Positions 24,451-33,947 of a DNA stretch of 64,000 nucleotides are shown here, piece after piece. The translations under genes were made by a program, and so were the position numbers. Numbering within the stretch: position 1 is the first letter of the stretch; the number at the start of each line of letters is the position of its first letter. Source of the stretch: Diphasiastrum complanatum (lineage: Eukaryota > Streptophyta > Lycopodiopsida > Lycopodiales > Lycopodiaceae); contig CM055102.1 in the NCBI GenBank assembly GCA_029204225.1, positions 45,573,484 through 45,637,483 on the forward strand. Direction: 5' to 3'. The notes under the pieces were generated by a model that was given only the letters and a program-made list of their open reading frames with translations, searched no databases and was not told where the DNA came from.

Positions 24451-24464
24451 TGGTATCAGAGCCA
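24451..24464 (+). other. tRNA-Met primer-binding site
   Basis: TGGTATCAGAGCCA lies two bases after the LTR end and is complementary to the 3' end of plant initiator tRNA-Met, the usual primer of plant LTR retrotransposons. Confidence 0.92.
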
Positions 24465-24538
24465 ACTGGCCAGTCAGCTATGCGGATCTCACAGAAATGG
24501 CCACGGTTTGGGGTTCATCAAGACAACTGTTGTGCAAG

Positions 24539-24927
24539 GTGCTGCCCACAGTGTAAGCACGGGTGTGTCCACGGTCGGGGTGGTCGGCAGAACGGGGGAC
24601 TTGATGAGTCAAAGTGCTGCCCTCGAGGTGTAAGCACGGTCAGTTCTTGCGGTTCGGGCCTGGCGCTGTCTGCACGTAGGACGGATGAGGCAAAGTGCTG
24701 CCTAGGTAGGTGAAAGCACGGTCTGTACCTTGTGGGGTGCGGGGCGACATATTCGAACTATACGGGTTAACCATTGATACAGAGATGCTGCTCGAATTCG
24801 GGTGTAAAGCACGGGTGGTTAGCTGCCGGTGTGGGAGGATAGCTGTCGATCGTTTAGCTATAAGGGCTATCGACCAAAAAGTGGTGGGGCGTGATTGAGG
24901 CAATGTGCTGCTTAATGGTGAAAGCAC
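24539..24927 (+). repeat. Series of five GTGCT...AGCAC hairpin units
   Basis: Five units lie at 24539-24560, 24614-24637, 24695-24719, 24785-24812 and 24905-24927. Each opens with (G/A)TGCTGC and closes with AGCAC, so a GTGCT/AGCAC stem of 4-5 bp is kept while loops vary. Three loops contain a palindrome: CTCGAG, CCTAGG and CGAATTCG. Several units are preceded by GATGAG(T/G)CAAA-like text. Starts are 75, 81, 90 and 120 nt apart. Their position just after the primer-binding site is where packaging and dimerisation signals of retroelement RNA usually lie; that function is inference. Confidence 0.65.
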
Positions 24928-25853
24928 AGATGGTTGGAGGGGTGTCCTATGTGGGCTAATTCTGTGATCGATTTGTATGGGCGCGGCCAGGCAAAGGTCC
25001 TTTGGCAGGACCATCTCAAAGGGGGACCTTGTCTTTGTTACTTGTTAGTAAACCTGCCTGAGTGTCTTACTTGTCTGTATTCGTGGTGAGTCTTAGTACT
25101 CGTGCTTTGCCTGGTTTGCATGATTGCTTGTGATACAAGGAGCTGATGGCTCAAGAAGGAACCTTTTCTTTTGAAGGGTGATACCATCAAACAAAGAGGA
25201 CTACAGAACCTGTGGGGCGGATTTGCAGTTCAAGTACTCGCATGTGAACGGCAACGAAACGACTCAATGTTTGCAACGGATGGATGGCTAGCCTGTTTCT
25301 TGGGTTAGTTTCATTTGCGACAACGCCCACCAGACGCAAGCATAAAGTCAAAACGTTGGAAAGGGCAATTTCAGGGGAGATCTTCTATGGAGCAGTTGGT
25401 CTTCATTTTGGGACGGCCACCTTCGAAACTGAAACTCACTGAGCATGGGTGATATCCAGTATCAGTTGGGTTTTTTCTCTCAAAGGGGAAAGACTAGGAT
25501 CCTCTTCAGAGATTGGCAACAAGTTGGATCGAGCCATAATCCTAGCAGATGGGAAGCAAAGTGTTGGAAAGGCTTTTTGTCCGAAGAACTCTACTCTAAG
25601 TCCGATCAACTGATTTTATAAGTGGAGGGGAACTATCACACACACACCTCTCTTGGGGCAAATTTTGAATGAAAGTTGATCAAAATGGGGGCAAATTTAA
25701 GGTGACCTAGCCATACTCACACGAGGAGACTGGCGAACTTTGGACCTAATAAGTTGACAAGTTTTTGTTGTGGAAAGAAAAGTTTGTTATAGGCTTTCTT
25801 CGGACCAGCAATGATGAGGAAACATATGAGTACGCTGACTTGTGTTACGTGTA

Positions 25854-26200
25854 AGGCAGCTGATCAATGAAGGAACTATGAAAGTTGAGTCTTGCATGAG
25901 AGACTTGGTATTTCGAACGAACGCTAAGGGACAGTTCGCATTGAGATCGGACTAGTGCAAACTCTGGGTGCATGTGTTTGATTCAAAGAGAGCTACTTGA
26001 AGCCAAGCTCGATGTACACTTCTTGTTTTGACTGTGAGGCAACTGACCAGTGATGGAATTGTGAAAGTCAAGTTTTGCACGACGGACATGGTGCTTCAAA
26101 CAAACGCGAAGAGATAGTTCGGATGCGGATGAAACTGGTGTGACCCTTTGGCTTTCCAAAGAGCTACTTCAAGCTAATTGAGAGGTGCATTGCGGAGTAC
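25854..26200 (+). repeat. Diverged tandem repeat of about 183 bp in the internal region
   Basis: Two units start near 25855 and 26038. They share GCA(G/A)CTGA, GGAA-T-TGAAAGT, CTTGCA or TTTGCA, GACAGTTCG or GATAGTTCG, and AGAGCTACTT-AAGC. Divergence is much higher than between the LTRs, so the duplication predates this insertion. Confidence 0.65.
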
Positions 26201-26746
26201 TCAATCTTTGCCTACCTTAAAGAGCCAAGATGGAAAAGTATCAAGATCAGGCTGGGACAAGGAGAGAAATCAAGGTGCAGAAGCAACAAGGCACGGAGTG
26301 GACCATAGAGTGGGCAATCAAACGATAAATCCTTTGGCTCAGGGAGCCTTGATATCTATGCGGAACTGAACAAATCTGGAGCTCAAGGAACTCAACACAA
26401 AGTGCATCAAGGACAAATCAAGAGCTCAAAGGAGTTCCAAAGTCGAAAGTCAGAAGCGACAGGGGCGAACATTTCAAAGAAAGGCCTCTGTCACCAGTTA
26501 ATAAGGTTCTCGGGTTTTACGAAAGCGATATCAAATCTACGCTTTTCCCAGACGAAGATATATTTTCAAGTTATGTAATTTTTAAGTACAAAGAGCTGAG
26601 CCTCCGACTTGTGGTGTGCCAGTTTCAATGTTAATAAAAAGTGGCTAGTAAATTGAGTACTGTGCCAAGTAGCTTAAATGTATAGTTATTTAATTGGGAG
26701 ACACCTTTACTTTAATCTGACATCTGATGAGGACATCAGATTTTAT

Positions 26747-26760
26747 AAAGGTGGGGTGGA
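26747..26760 (+). other. Polypurine tract
   Basis: AAAGGTGGGGTGGA lies immediately before the TG of the 3' LTR. It would serve as plus-strand primer. Two T residues interrupt it. Confidence 0.8.
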
Positions 26761-27990
26761 TGTTGTAAAGCTACCTTTACAAGCTTTACTTCCGGCGCCA
26801 TCGGCACCAGCTATGTCCCCGGCGCCAGCAGCGCCCCTGCTGCTCCCAGCGCCGCTCCCGGCGCCACTGTGACCAGAATCCAGCCGGCGCCAAGTTCCTA
26901 TGGCTGAAAATCTTTGATCGGTTCTAGCGGAGTCCAGAGAGCTCAGATCGATGTGCAATCACCTCACACGATCTAGGCATGATTAAAGGAAGCCTGGGGA
27001 TCAATAAAATCTAGAGAGAGAAAATGACTTTCTAGAAAGAGAAAATCCTAGAGAGAGAAAAACGTGTTTTACCAGCTTGGGTAGAGTGCTTGGTATGAGG
27101 GGGGGTGCCGAATCACACCAATACTACAGGGGAGTGCGAGTTGCGACTCAGGGCGAGCTCCAACCAAGTCTCAGCCTCCCTTGCTGGAATGTTGTCATGG
27201 CTCTCGCCTTGGCATGCTAGCGCCCCGGAGACTAGGGTCGGTCACACACTTGAAATGTAACCTTCTCAAATTTATCAATAAAGTGGGATTTTCCTCAAAC
27301 TGACTCTGATTACCTTCTGGGTTTCAGTGTTCGGTAAAAGCGCCAGTTGTAAGGCCGCTTCCAAATTTTTAAGTTGGCACATAGCTGAGGGTCGTATCCC
27401 GGGACACCAGTGGTATGCCGTCGGGACCATTCGGTCCGTGGCGCCAGCGGTATGCTGTCGGGACCATTTGGTCCAGGAACTGGTTGTTTTCATATCTGTC
27501 GCGGCTTGTGGTTTTGAGTGTTTCTTGCATGAACGTGAATGAGTTAAGTTCTTGGGGAACGGGCTCTAACCTGTCGGCTGAGTTGGATGGCTTGCTTGGG
27601 TGGAAGTTACCTGTTTATGGCTGTCCAGTCTGGCGTGGCGCCAGGTTGGCTTCCAGCGCTCGTGACGAAGCTTTCAGTTGGTTAAGTCTGATGTAAGTTA
27701 GACCGCTTGCTTGGATTGGATGTTACTCGTTTGTAACGAAGCTTCGAGTTGGTTAAGTTTGATGTATGTCGGGCGGCTTGCTTGGAGGGAAGTCACCCAC
27801 ATCGGGACCCCCGATCTGGCATGGCGCCAGGTTGGATCTCAATGTTGGTTTTCAGGAACTTCAAGTTGGTTAAGTCTGATCGTTGTTGGCGAGTTGGCTG
27901 CTTGTATGTCAAGTGGGTTTGGATGGCAAGAGTTGAAGGCTGGGAAGCTAAGTCGTGGTTTCCGGCTCCCTTTGAGATGCCTGCGCTACA
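26761..27990 (+). repeat. Full-length 3' LTR (1230 bp)
   Basis: It begins TGTTGTAAAGC and ends GCGCTACA. A GGCGCC-rich segment lies at 26795-26895. AATAAA-type signals occur in ATCAATAAA near 27000 and 27280. A tandem pair built on GGTATGC(C/T)GTCGGGACCAT lies at about 27413 and 27448. Open frames inside the LTR, including a Pro/Ala-rich one, are not considered coding. Confidence 0.85.
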
Positions 27991-28690
27991 CTAAGTGGAG
28001 ACGACATGGGAGTCCCCATACATCTCCACTTGTCTCATGTCAAGTGATGACGACCAATGAATACCTAGCCTGCACTATCCAACTTTCAAATTTTTAACAA
28101 ACGAGGTGGATTCCATCTAGTGGCCGAACGTGAGAGCCTAATGTTTTCTTCAAAGTGATGGTTAGGTGTGGGGGCTAATAAGTACATAACATGAAATACA
28201 CATACTCTCTCTTCCATCTAAAATCTCACCCTTAATCAACCTTAGAGCAAATATTTGAAAACACTTTTATGGCCAAGCTCTCAAATCTCTGTCTCTTAGA
28301 GTATCATGTAACTGGAGATGTGGACCATTCATATCCACCTCTTTGTGAAAAGCTTTAGAGCTTCATCCATGTAATAGGTGCTCTTGCATCATTGGTCCTT
28401 GGAAGATGAAACATGTTTAAGGATTTGAAAATTAAAAGCATTGAGATTTGAATTTAGGATCTTGATTCCATTTGTGGTGGGCCCCTCAAGCCAAGACCAC
28501 AAAAGTGCAACCAACACACCCACATAATAGAAAGGAAAATGGAATGCAAACCAAAACATGAATATACATCAGATCACTTCAACTATAAGACACCCATTGC
28601 ATTGAATTAGCTACCCAAAATACAAAAGCTCAAAAAACAGGAAAAAAATTTTCATAGTAAAGGGACCAGGGTGAGGAAGAACGAAAAGTG
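27991..28690. other. Interval before the candidate first exon
   Basis: No gene or repeat was recognised. If the exon at 28723 is real, its promoter lies here; no clear TATA box was found. Confidence 0.3.
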
Positions 28691-28722
28691 TTGAATCTTT
28701 GGCTTTGGATTTGGATTTGGCT

Positions 28723-28821
28723 ATGGCAATGGCCATGGCTGGTGGTGGTGTTGCTTTTCCAGTACAGCGATCAAGTGCTGCATTGCTCTCCACGTTCAGC
28801 ATTGGATGTTTCCCCACCAAG
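28723..28821 (+). CDS. Candidate first exon (plastid-transit-like) of the DUF1997 gene
   Basis: Three successive in-frame ATGs (28723, 28729, 28735) open a 33-codon frame rich in Ala, Ser and Gly with a single Arg and no acidic residues before the donor. It reads MAMAMAGGGVAFPVQRSS and ends in FPTK. It stops at a good donor, AAG|GTTTGT. This looks like a chloroplast transit-peptide exon. It lies on the same strand upstream of the DUF1997 exons. However, it ends in phase 0 while the next recognised exon (33948) needs two bases from its predecessor. A further small exon of 3n+2 bases is therefore required, or this exon belongs to something else. A second donor-like copy, ACAG|GTTTGT, occurs at 28903 and does not fix the phase. 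Confidence 0.4.
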
Positions 28822-29530
28822 GTTTGTTCTACCTTCGTTTTGTTTTTGCTGATTGGGTTTTGTTACTTGGCTCTCTGCTCGGCTTTGGGTCCTCGCCTTA
28901 CAGGTTTGTTCTACCTTGATTTGTCTCTTTCGAGGGGTTTGGTTAGTTTTGCTGACCGCTGGAAGAATGTGGAGTATTCAATTGTGCTGTGTAATGCACG
29001 CTTTCAGATCTTTATCTCCTATGTGTTAAGAGGCGAGCTGAATCTGGAGTCTCAGTTTGCGTGCTGGGCTGTGGCTATATTGTGATGACTGTGTGCCATG
29101 TCTTATGATTTCTTATGCGATGCTATCTGCATTCTTTACTATGAGTTATGGTGCCCTTGAAAAGCAATAAGACCTTTTGTGGGGGAAGCAGCCTCATGAA
29201 ATAGTTCCAAAAACAGTGAGGCCAAGAAGTCTAGAAGGCGAGATACTGTGAAAGCCAAGCTACACAGAGATTCTACTGAAAGCTATGCGCTCTGTCAGTC
29301 CCGGACCTCATGACCAACCTATAACTCTGAAAGCAAGCCTCGTACACGTTAAGTTTCTTAAAGTCATAAGACTGACGCGCATTTTTTTTTGTCAATTTTT
29401 TTTTAAAAACCCAGTGACGTTTTCTGCTTTTTAAAGAGCCAGAAAAAGGCGTCACAAAGAATCCATTACGTTTCAAAGAAATCAATCTTCTTCCAAAATA
29501 ATATATTAGAAACTGTACATACCCCTTTAA

Positions 29531-29920
29531 GTGGCATGTTTCATGACTAAGGCCTGTGCCCGACCCACTGTTAACTCTGTTAAGTTCATCAGCAGTGGTG
29601 TACAATCACCCCCCTATGGGGAGATATGGGCTATGTGCAAGCACTGTGGATTATGTTGCCCCTCGTCCAGAAAAACTGCAACAAAAAGCAGAGGTCATTT
29701 GCACATTGAGCAAGCCTTTGGGATTCTTAAAGCTACATGGCATGAATCGTCAAAACCAAGCCTCTTGGACATTGGCTTTATTCCCTCTATGTTGAGAGCA
29801 TGTTGTATTTGCACAATATCCTTTTGGATAACAAAGATTGATGCCAACACCATGGAGTTGCCTAGCCAAGAATTACATGAGGTTGGCGAGGATGATATTT
29901 GGGAATTACGAGACATGTAG
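29531..29920 (+). pseudogene. PIF/Harbinger transposase C-terminal fragment
   Basis: The frame contains GHLHIEQAFGILKATWHES and PSLLDIGFIPSMLRACCICT, matching the last catalytic Glu block (E-x-AFG-x-LK-x-W) and the Cys-rich end of HARBI1-like transposases. The N-terminal two thirds are absent on this strand. A fragment of the middle of such a transposase lies 1.2 kb away on the opposite strand, with a foldback element between. Confidence 0.75.
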
Positions 29921-30280
29921 GCATTTGAAAATGGAGAAGAGTTGAGGAGTGCGCTGGCGGAGTTTCTAGTCTTTAACACCTGAACTATATTGTAGTTGCA
30001 CTGTTGTTTCATATCGAGTATCATTGTGGACTCGAACTACGTAGTGCTTAATAAGAATACAATGTGTCAATATAGGGTTGAGGGTTTTTTGGTAGGCTCC
30101 ATAAAAATATGCTCTTTTTCAGCGAAATGTTGTATTATTGCACCTTATACTACAGTGCAACATTTTTGTCCTTTAAAGACTTATCCACAATTTTGACAAG
30201 GGGCAAGCTGCCCTCTCCATCAGCACCGTGAGGACACATAATGCACGATGCTTGCACGTAGGCAATTCTAGGGCCTTGGC

Positions 30281-31121
30281 ATTTTGCGAGTCATTTGCGA
30301 GTTTCTTTCTTGCCATGATTCAACAAAAAGATAGCACATGGTGTGCTACCTTTTTTTTATGCTACTACTTCAATGTTTATTATTAAGAATGTGATTTGTT
30401 ACATAGTTAAAAATGTCACAAAGTAAAAAAATTTCAAATTAATTCTTTTTTTGCAACCTCCAAATCAAGCACGCCGGCGTGCATGAGACCGCCCGAAAAA
30501 AAAAAAATTGCAGCCTCCAAACCCAGGACGGTAGCGCATTGGGTTTGGAGGTTGCAAATTTTTTTTTCATTTCATATACGTCGGCGTGCTATCTTTAAAT
30601 GTTGCAATTTTTTTTTTTAGTTCTTTTCCTTAGCATGTCGGCTTACTATGTTCGGAGGTTGAAAAAATTATTTTGAAATAATGTTTTTACGTTTTTACTC
30701 AAAATTTGATTCTCATGTGTCAAAATAGCTTTTCTATTTTATAATTTACTCGGCTAGCACATCGGCATGCTAGTCAAATTAGCTCCAAAAAAAAATTTAT
30801 TGTTTCAAAAAGTTTTTAAAAAAAAACTTCATTTTTTTGAAATAAAAAATTTGCAAGCTAGCTCGCTGGCATGCTAGCTTTTACAACTTCAACAACAATT
30901 TTAAAAAAAATAAAAGTACACCTATATTTATAGAGTAACAAAGTATTTTGTGATGGGCCTATAAAAAATTTGATGGATAGTCAAAGTTTTAAGTATGCAT
31001 CAAACCACAGTTCTTATTCTTCAAAAATCACTTAGTGGCATAAAAAGAGTAGCACACCATGTGCTACCATTTTGTTGGAGCATGTCATGGAAGAAACTCG
31101 CAAAATGTCAAAACCCGCAAT
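30281..31121. mobile_element. Foldback/MITE-like element with long terminal inverted repeats
   Basis: The left end GGGCCTTGGCATTTTGCGAG, with the nearby GATAGCACATGGTGTGCTAC, is mirrored at the right end. There AGTAGCACACCATGTGCTAC is followed by ACTCGCAAAATGTCAAAACCC. The arms are about 100 bp with mismatches. Inside, modules containing CTCCAAA and GCACG(C/T)CGGCGTGC or similar short palindromes recur. It has no coding capacity. A half copy is at 515-960. The terminal GGG(C/T) resembles Tourist/PIF-type ends, but a clear 3-bp target duplication was not found. Confidence 0.7.
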
Positions 31122-31441
31122 TGTACACCATCGTTGGTGACCACTGCTTCTCCATTCAACAATTCTCCCCCACTGACCTTGGCATAGAAAGCAGAAACCT
31201 TAATCATTTGTCTGTCGTTGAGCAATCCAAGAAACCCCATAACAATATTCAGAAACCTTCTTTGTGTATCACAAATAGCCTGAAGCAAAATATTATGCCC
31301 ATGTTTCTGGTTAAAGTAATCCAAACCAACGACAATAGCATGCTTGCATATTGGAATGTGACATCCATTAATGGCACCTTGACAGTTTGGCACTCCACAC
31401 ACATCCATAAGGCTTTGCATGACCACTGTGCTAGCATACAT
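31085..31441 (-). pseudogene. PIF/Harbinger transposase middle fragment
   Basis: The minus strand reads GAINGCHIPI, then DYFNQKHGHNILLQAICDTQ, RRFLNIVMGFLG, and AFYAKVSGGELLNGEAV. This matches DDE_Tnp_4 around the first catalytic Asp, which is here replaced by Asn (GAIDG to GAING). The frame runs into the terminal repeat of the foldback element, so the transposase is broken there. On the same strand, 32800-33000 gives IFHESRFSMATVFGLHK, which may be its helix-turn-helix portion. Confidence 0.75.
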
Positions 31442-31503
31442 TTTAAAGCATCAAAACCCTTGACCATGGGATTGGAATGATCCAATGACAGGAGTTTGGA
31501 CAT

Positions 31504-33900
31504 GAATGAAAAAAAAAGTAGAAATAGACATTGTAGCTTGTGAATTTATATAAGGTCAACAAAAGGCGTGCTTGTAGTAATACTTATTTTAGTGTCACCA
31601 AACTTGAAGCAGTAGAACATTTTTCAGTCATCATCCTATGCAATATATGCAAGATATACATAATCAAGTAAGGCACATGCATGCTTGCATGGACAACATG
31701 CATGAATCCTTTTATGTGCTATGCATGTGTGTAATAACAGTCTAGCATGGCATATCATTTAGAAATCATAAACTCTCTTTAAGTCGAGTATATTAGCTAG
31801 AGATATTGTTGAACTTGAAACTGAAACTTTACATGAAGTAGTTATATTGTGCATGGGACTGAGCTCTGTTGTTAAGTTCTCAGTGTTATTCAGATCAGGT
31901 TCTGTAACCAAATAACTTTTGATTTGTAGATGAATGCTTGTTGTGATTGAATGCACTTTCAATGCTGTTTGATCGCGTTTGTTTACTCACTCTGATCAAA
32001 ACACCTACGTCTACAACTCGTGAGTTTCTGTTCAGACGATGGCTGTCTTTGACGCTTGAGGAACTTGCGTTATCATACTACTCTTCCATTTATTTCAGAA
32101 GTATACTTCACTATAAATCTGATTTCAGTAGTACCACATACAAACCATCTCTAATCTCTTCGGTGGACTGTACTCTTGTTTTAGAGTATGAATTAATTTT
32201 TAAGATCCTGTTGGGCAATTAGAACACTTAAAGCTGTGATTACATTTAGCATAAGCTGTCTATTAGACTGTTTTTGCACCTAGCAGCCGATTAGAACGGG
32301 AGAGCTGTTCCGCAATATTCCTACTCTCTTCTCCGTTCACGTTCTTCTATCTCCCTTGCCCCATCAATGCATTCCCAGAATGTACTTCTAACCATGGAGA
32401 TGTGTGCTATGATAGTTGAGATGATGGCCGGTTGTATGAGACATCGGTTATTGTTGGAGGCTTGATCGGGCCGGTTGGTAGTTGGTGGTGACTCCGGGTG
32501 GGCAGTAACAAAGTGTTCTTCACCTGACTGTGTGTGGTCACCTTATGACAATCGACTAGTTAGTTTCGCAAAACACAATTCCCGCTTAGATTCCAAATTC
32601 ACCCTCAAGTGGGGGTTTTAAACCTAAAAAAATTATCCTTTCTTGCGTTCCTTTCTACCCCTAACCATGCACACAGTTACTTCATTGTCTCTTTACCAAA
32701 TGACTAACGGTTATATACTTTTGACAAGCCACAGCTCTTATGTCCAATGCTGACCTTGGAGTAGGCACTCTCAATGAACGTTTCATGATTTACAATTCTA
32801 ACTACGTATATAACAACTTATTAGCTTTCCAAGCACTATTACCATATTGTAGAATAAGCTGCGATGCTCCACCATCTAATTTATGTAATCCAAAGACTGT
32901 AGCCATACTGAAGCGGGACTCGTGGAAAATGCCAGCCATTCTTTGTCAATAGGTTCATCTTTCACAAGTAAGTGTGTAGAGTCCATAGCCACCATACATT
33001 GCTTGAAAGGTAGATAACTCTTGACCGAAGTAGAACACGACTATTGCCATAGAAACAATGGTGCTTTGCAGGGAATTATACCCGCCTTATTGCTTGCTTT
33101 TAACTTCAGATAATGTTGATAATATGAGCCGCAAAGCCATTGTAACTTAAATCTCAAGTCTGTGCCATACCATGAGAGCAATAAGAGAGCATCTCCCAAA
33201 ATGAACCAACTGAAAAGCATATATAATCAAAACTGAGCAATTGAAATAAACTATATTGAGTCAATCTATCAAATGCAGCTCCTGGGGTGTAATGAGACTT
33301 AGTGGGTCCATAAGGATGGAAGAATGATATGATGGTGGTGCAAGTGGGAGTGATCACTGATGTAATATGTCTAGATAACTGCCGTTGAGCACTTGGACAT
33401 GGTGGGCGTGGAGCAACACAATAGCTTTTATCTTTTATTGGGGCCATGGGACAAGAATAATTGTTCAGAAAGTGGGAATTATATAAACAAGTTTTATCTA
33501 TCTGGTTTTGGCTGTTTCCAGGTAATTTGCACAAACTTTTAATGATTTTAAATTTATGCACAATATACAGAGTTGGGATATTTTCGTTGTGAACCATCAA
33601 CAGATGCATAAGTTCAAATTGCATCGACAGTCCTGCCAGCATATGTTTTCATCAAAACCTCAATGTGCAGAAATCGGAGATACAATTCCTTTCAATCTTG
33701 ATAGGTATGGGAAACATGGTACTTAAGATTGGACATTTCTGTGATGTTTAGACTATTTAACTGAAACATAATATGCGTCAGTTTTGCAAGTGAGTCAGGG
33801 TGATGAACCTGTTCAATCAGTTGATCGACAAAACATTTGCAATCAGCAGATATGATCTTACCAGAGACAAAACAAGATGTTTTAAGTTCGGCAACAACCC
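31504..33900. other. Interval with at most decayed transposon sequence
   Basis: Apart from the possible Harbinger helix-turn-helix remnant near 32800-33000 (minus), no domain was recognised. A 162-codon minus frame at 33154-33642 shows no known motif and is not called. Confidence 0.3.
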
Positions 33901-33947
33901 AAACTTTTTAATTTTCTGACTTTTTTTTTGGTCCTTGTCACATTCAG

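Larger units (their letters stand above)
23962..27990 (+). mobile_element. Non-autonomous LTR retroelement (LARD-like)
   Basis: It has a partial 5' LTR (23962-24448), a tRNA-Met primer-binding site (24451-24464), a 2.3-kb internal region, a polypurine tract (26747-26760) and a full 3' LTR (26761-27990, TG to CA). The 487 bp shared by the two LTRs align without gaps with about 13 differences, almost all transitions, so they are roughly 97% identical by hand count. The internal region has no gag, protease, integrase or reverse transcriptase. It holds repeats and hairpins instead, as in large retrotransposon derivatives that borrow proteins from partners. The outer 5' LTR part is missing and replaced by Harbinger sequence, so no target duplication can be checked. 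The bases after the 3' LTR are CTAAG. Confidence 0.88.

Noticed and set aside
24136-24713. Two overlapping frames of about 165 residues
   Set aside because: They lie across the truncated LTR, primer-binding site and hairpin series; the LTR part recurs in the 3' LTR and neither frame has a known domain.
26743-26958. Gly/Ala/Ser-rich and Pro/Ala-rich frames
   Set aside because: They come from the GGCGCC-rich part of the 3' LTR and have no motif.
33154-33642. 162-codon minus-strand frame
   Set aside because: Despite its length it has no known domain and lies among decayed Harbinger pieces.
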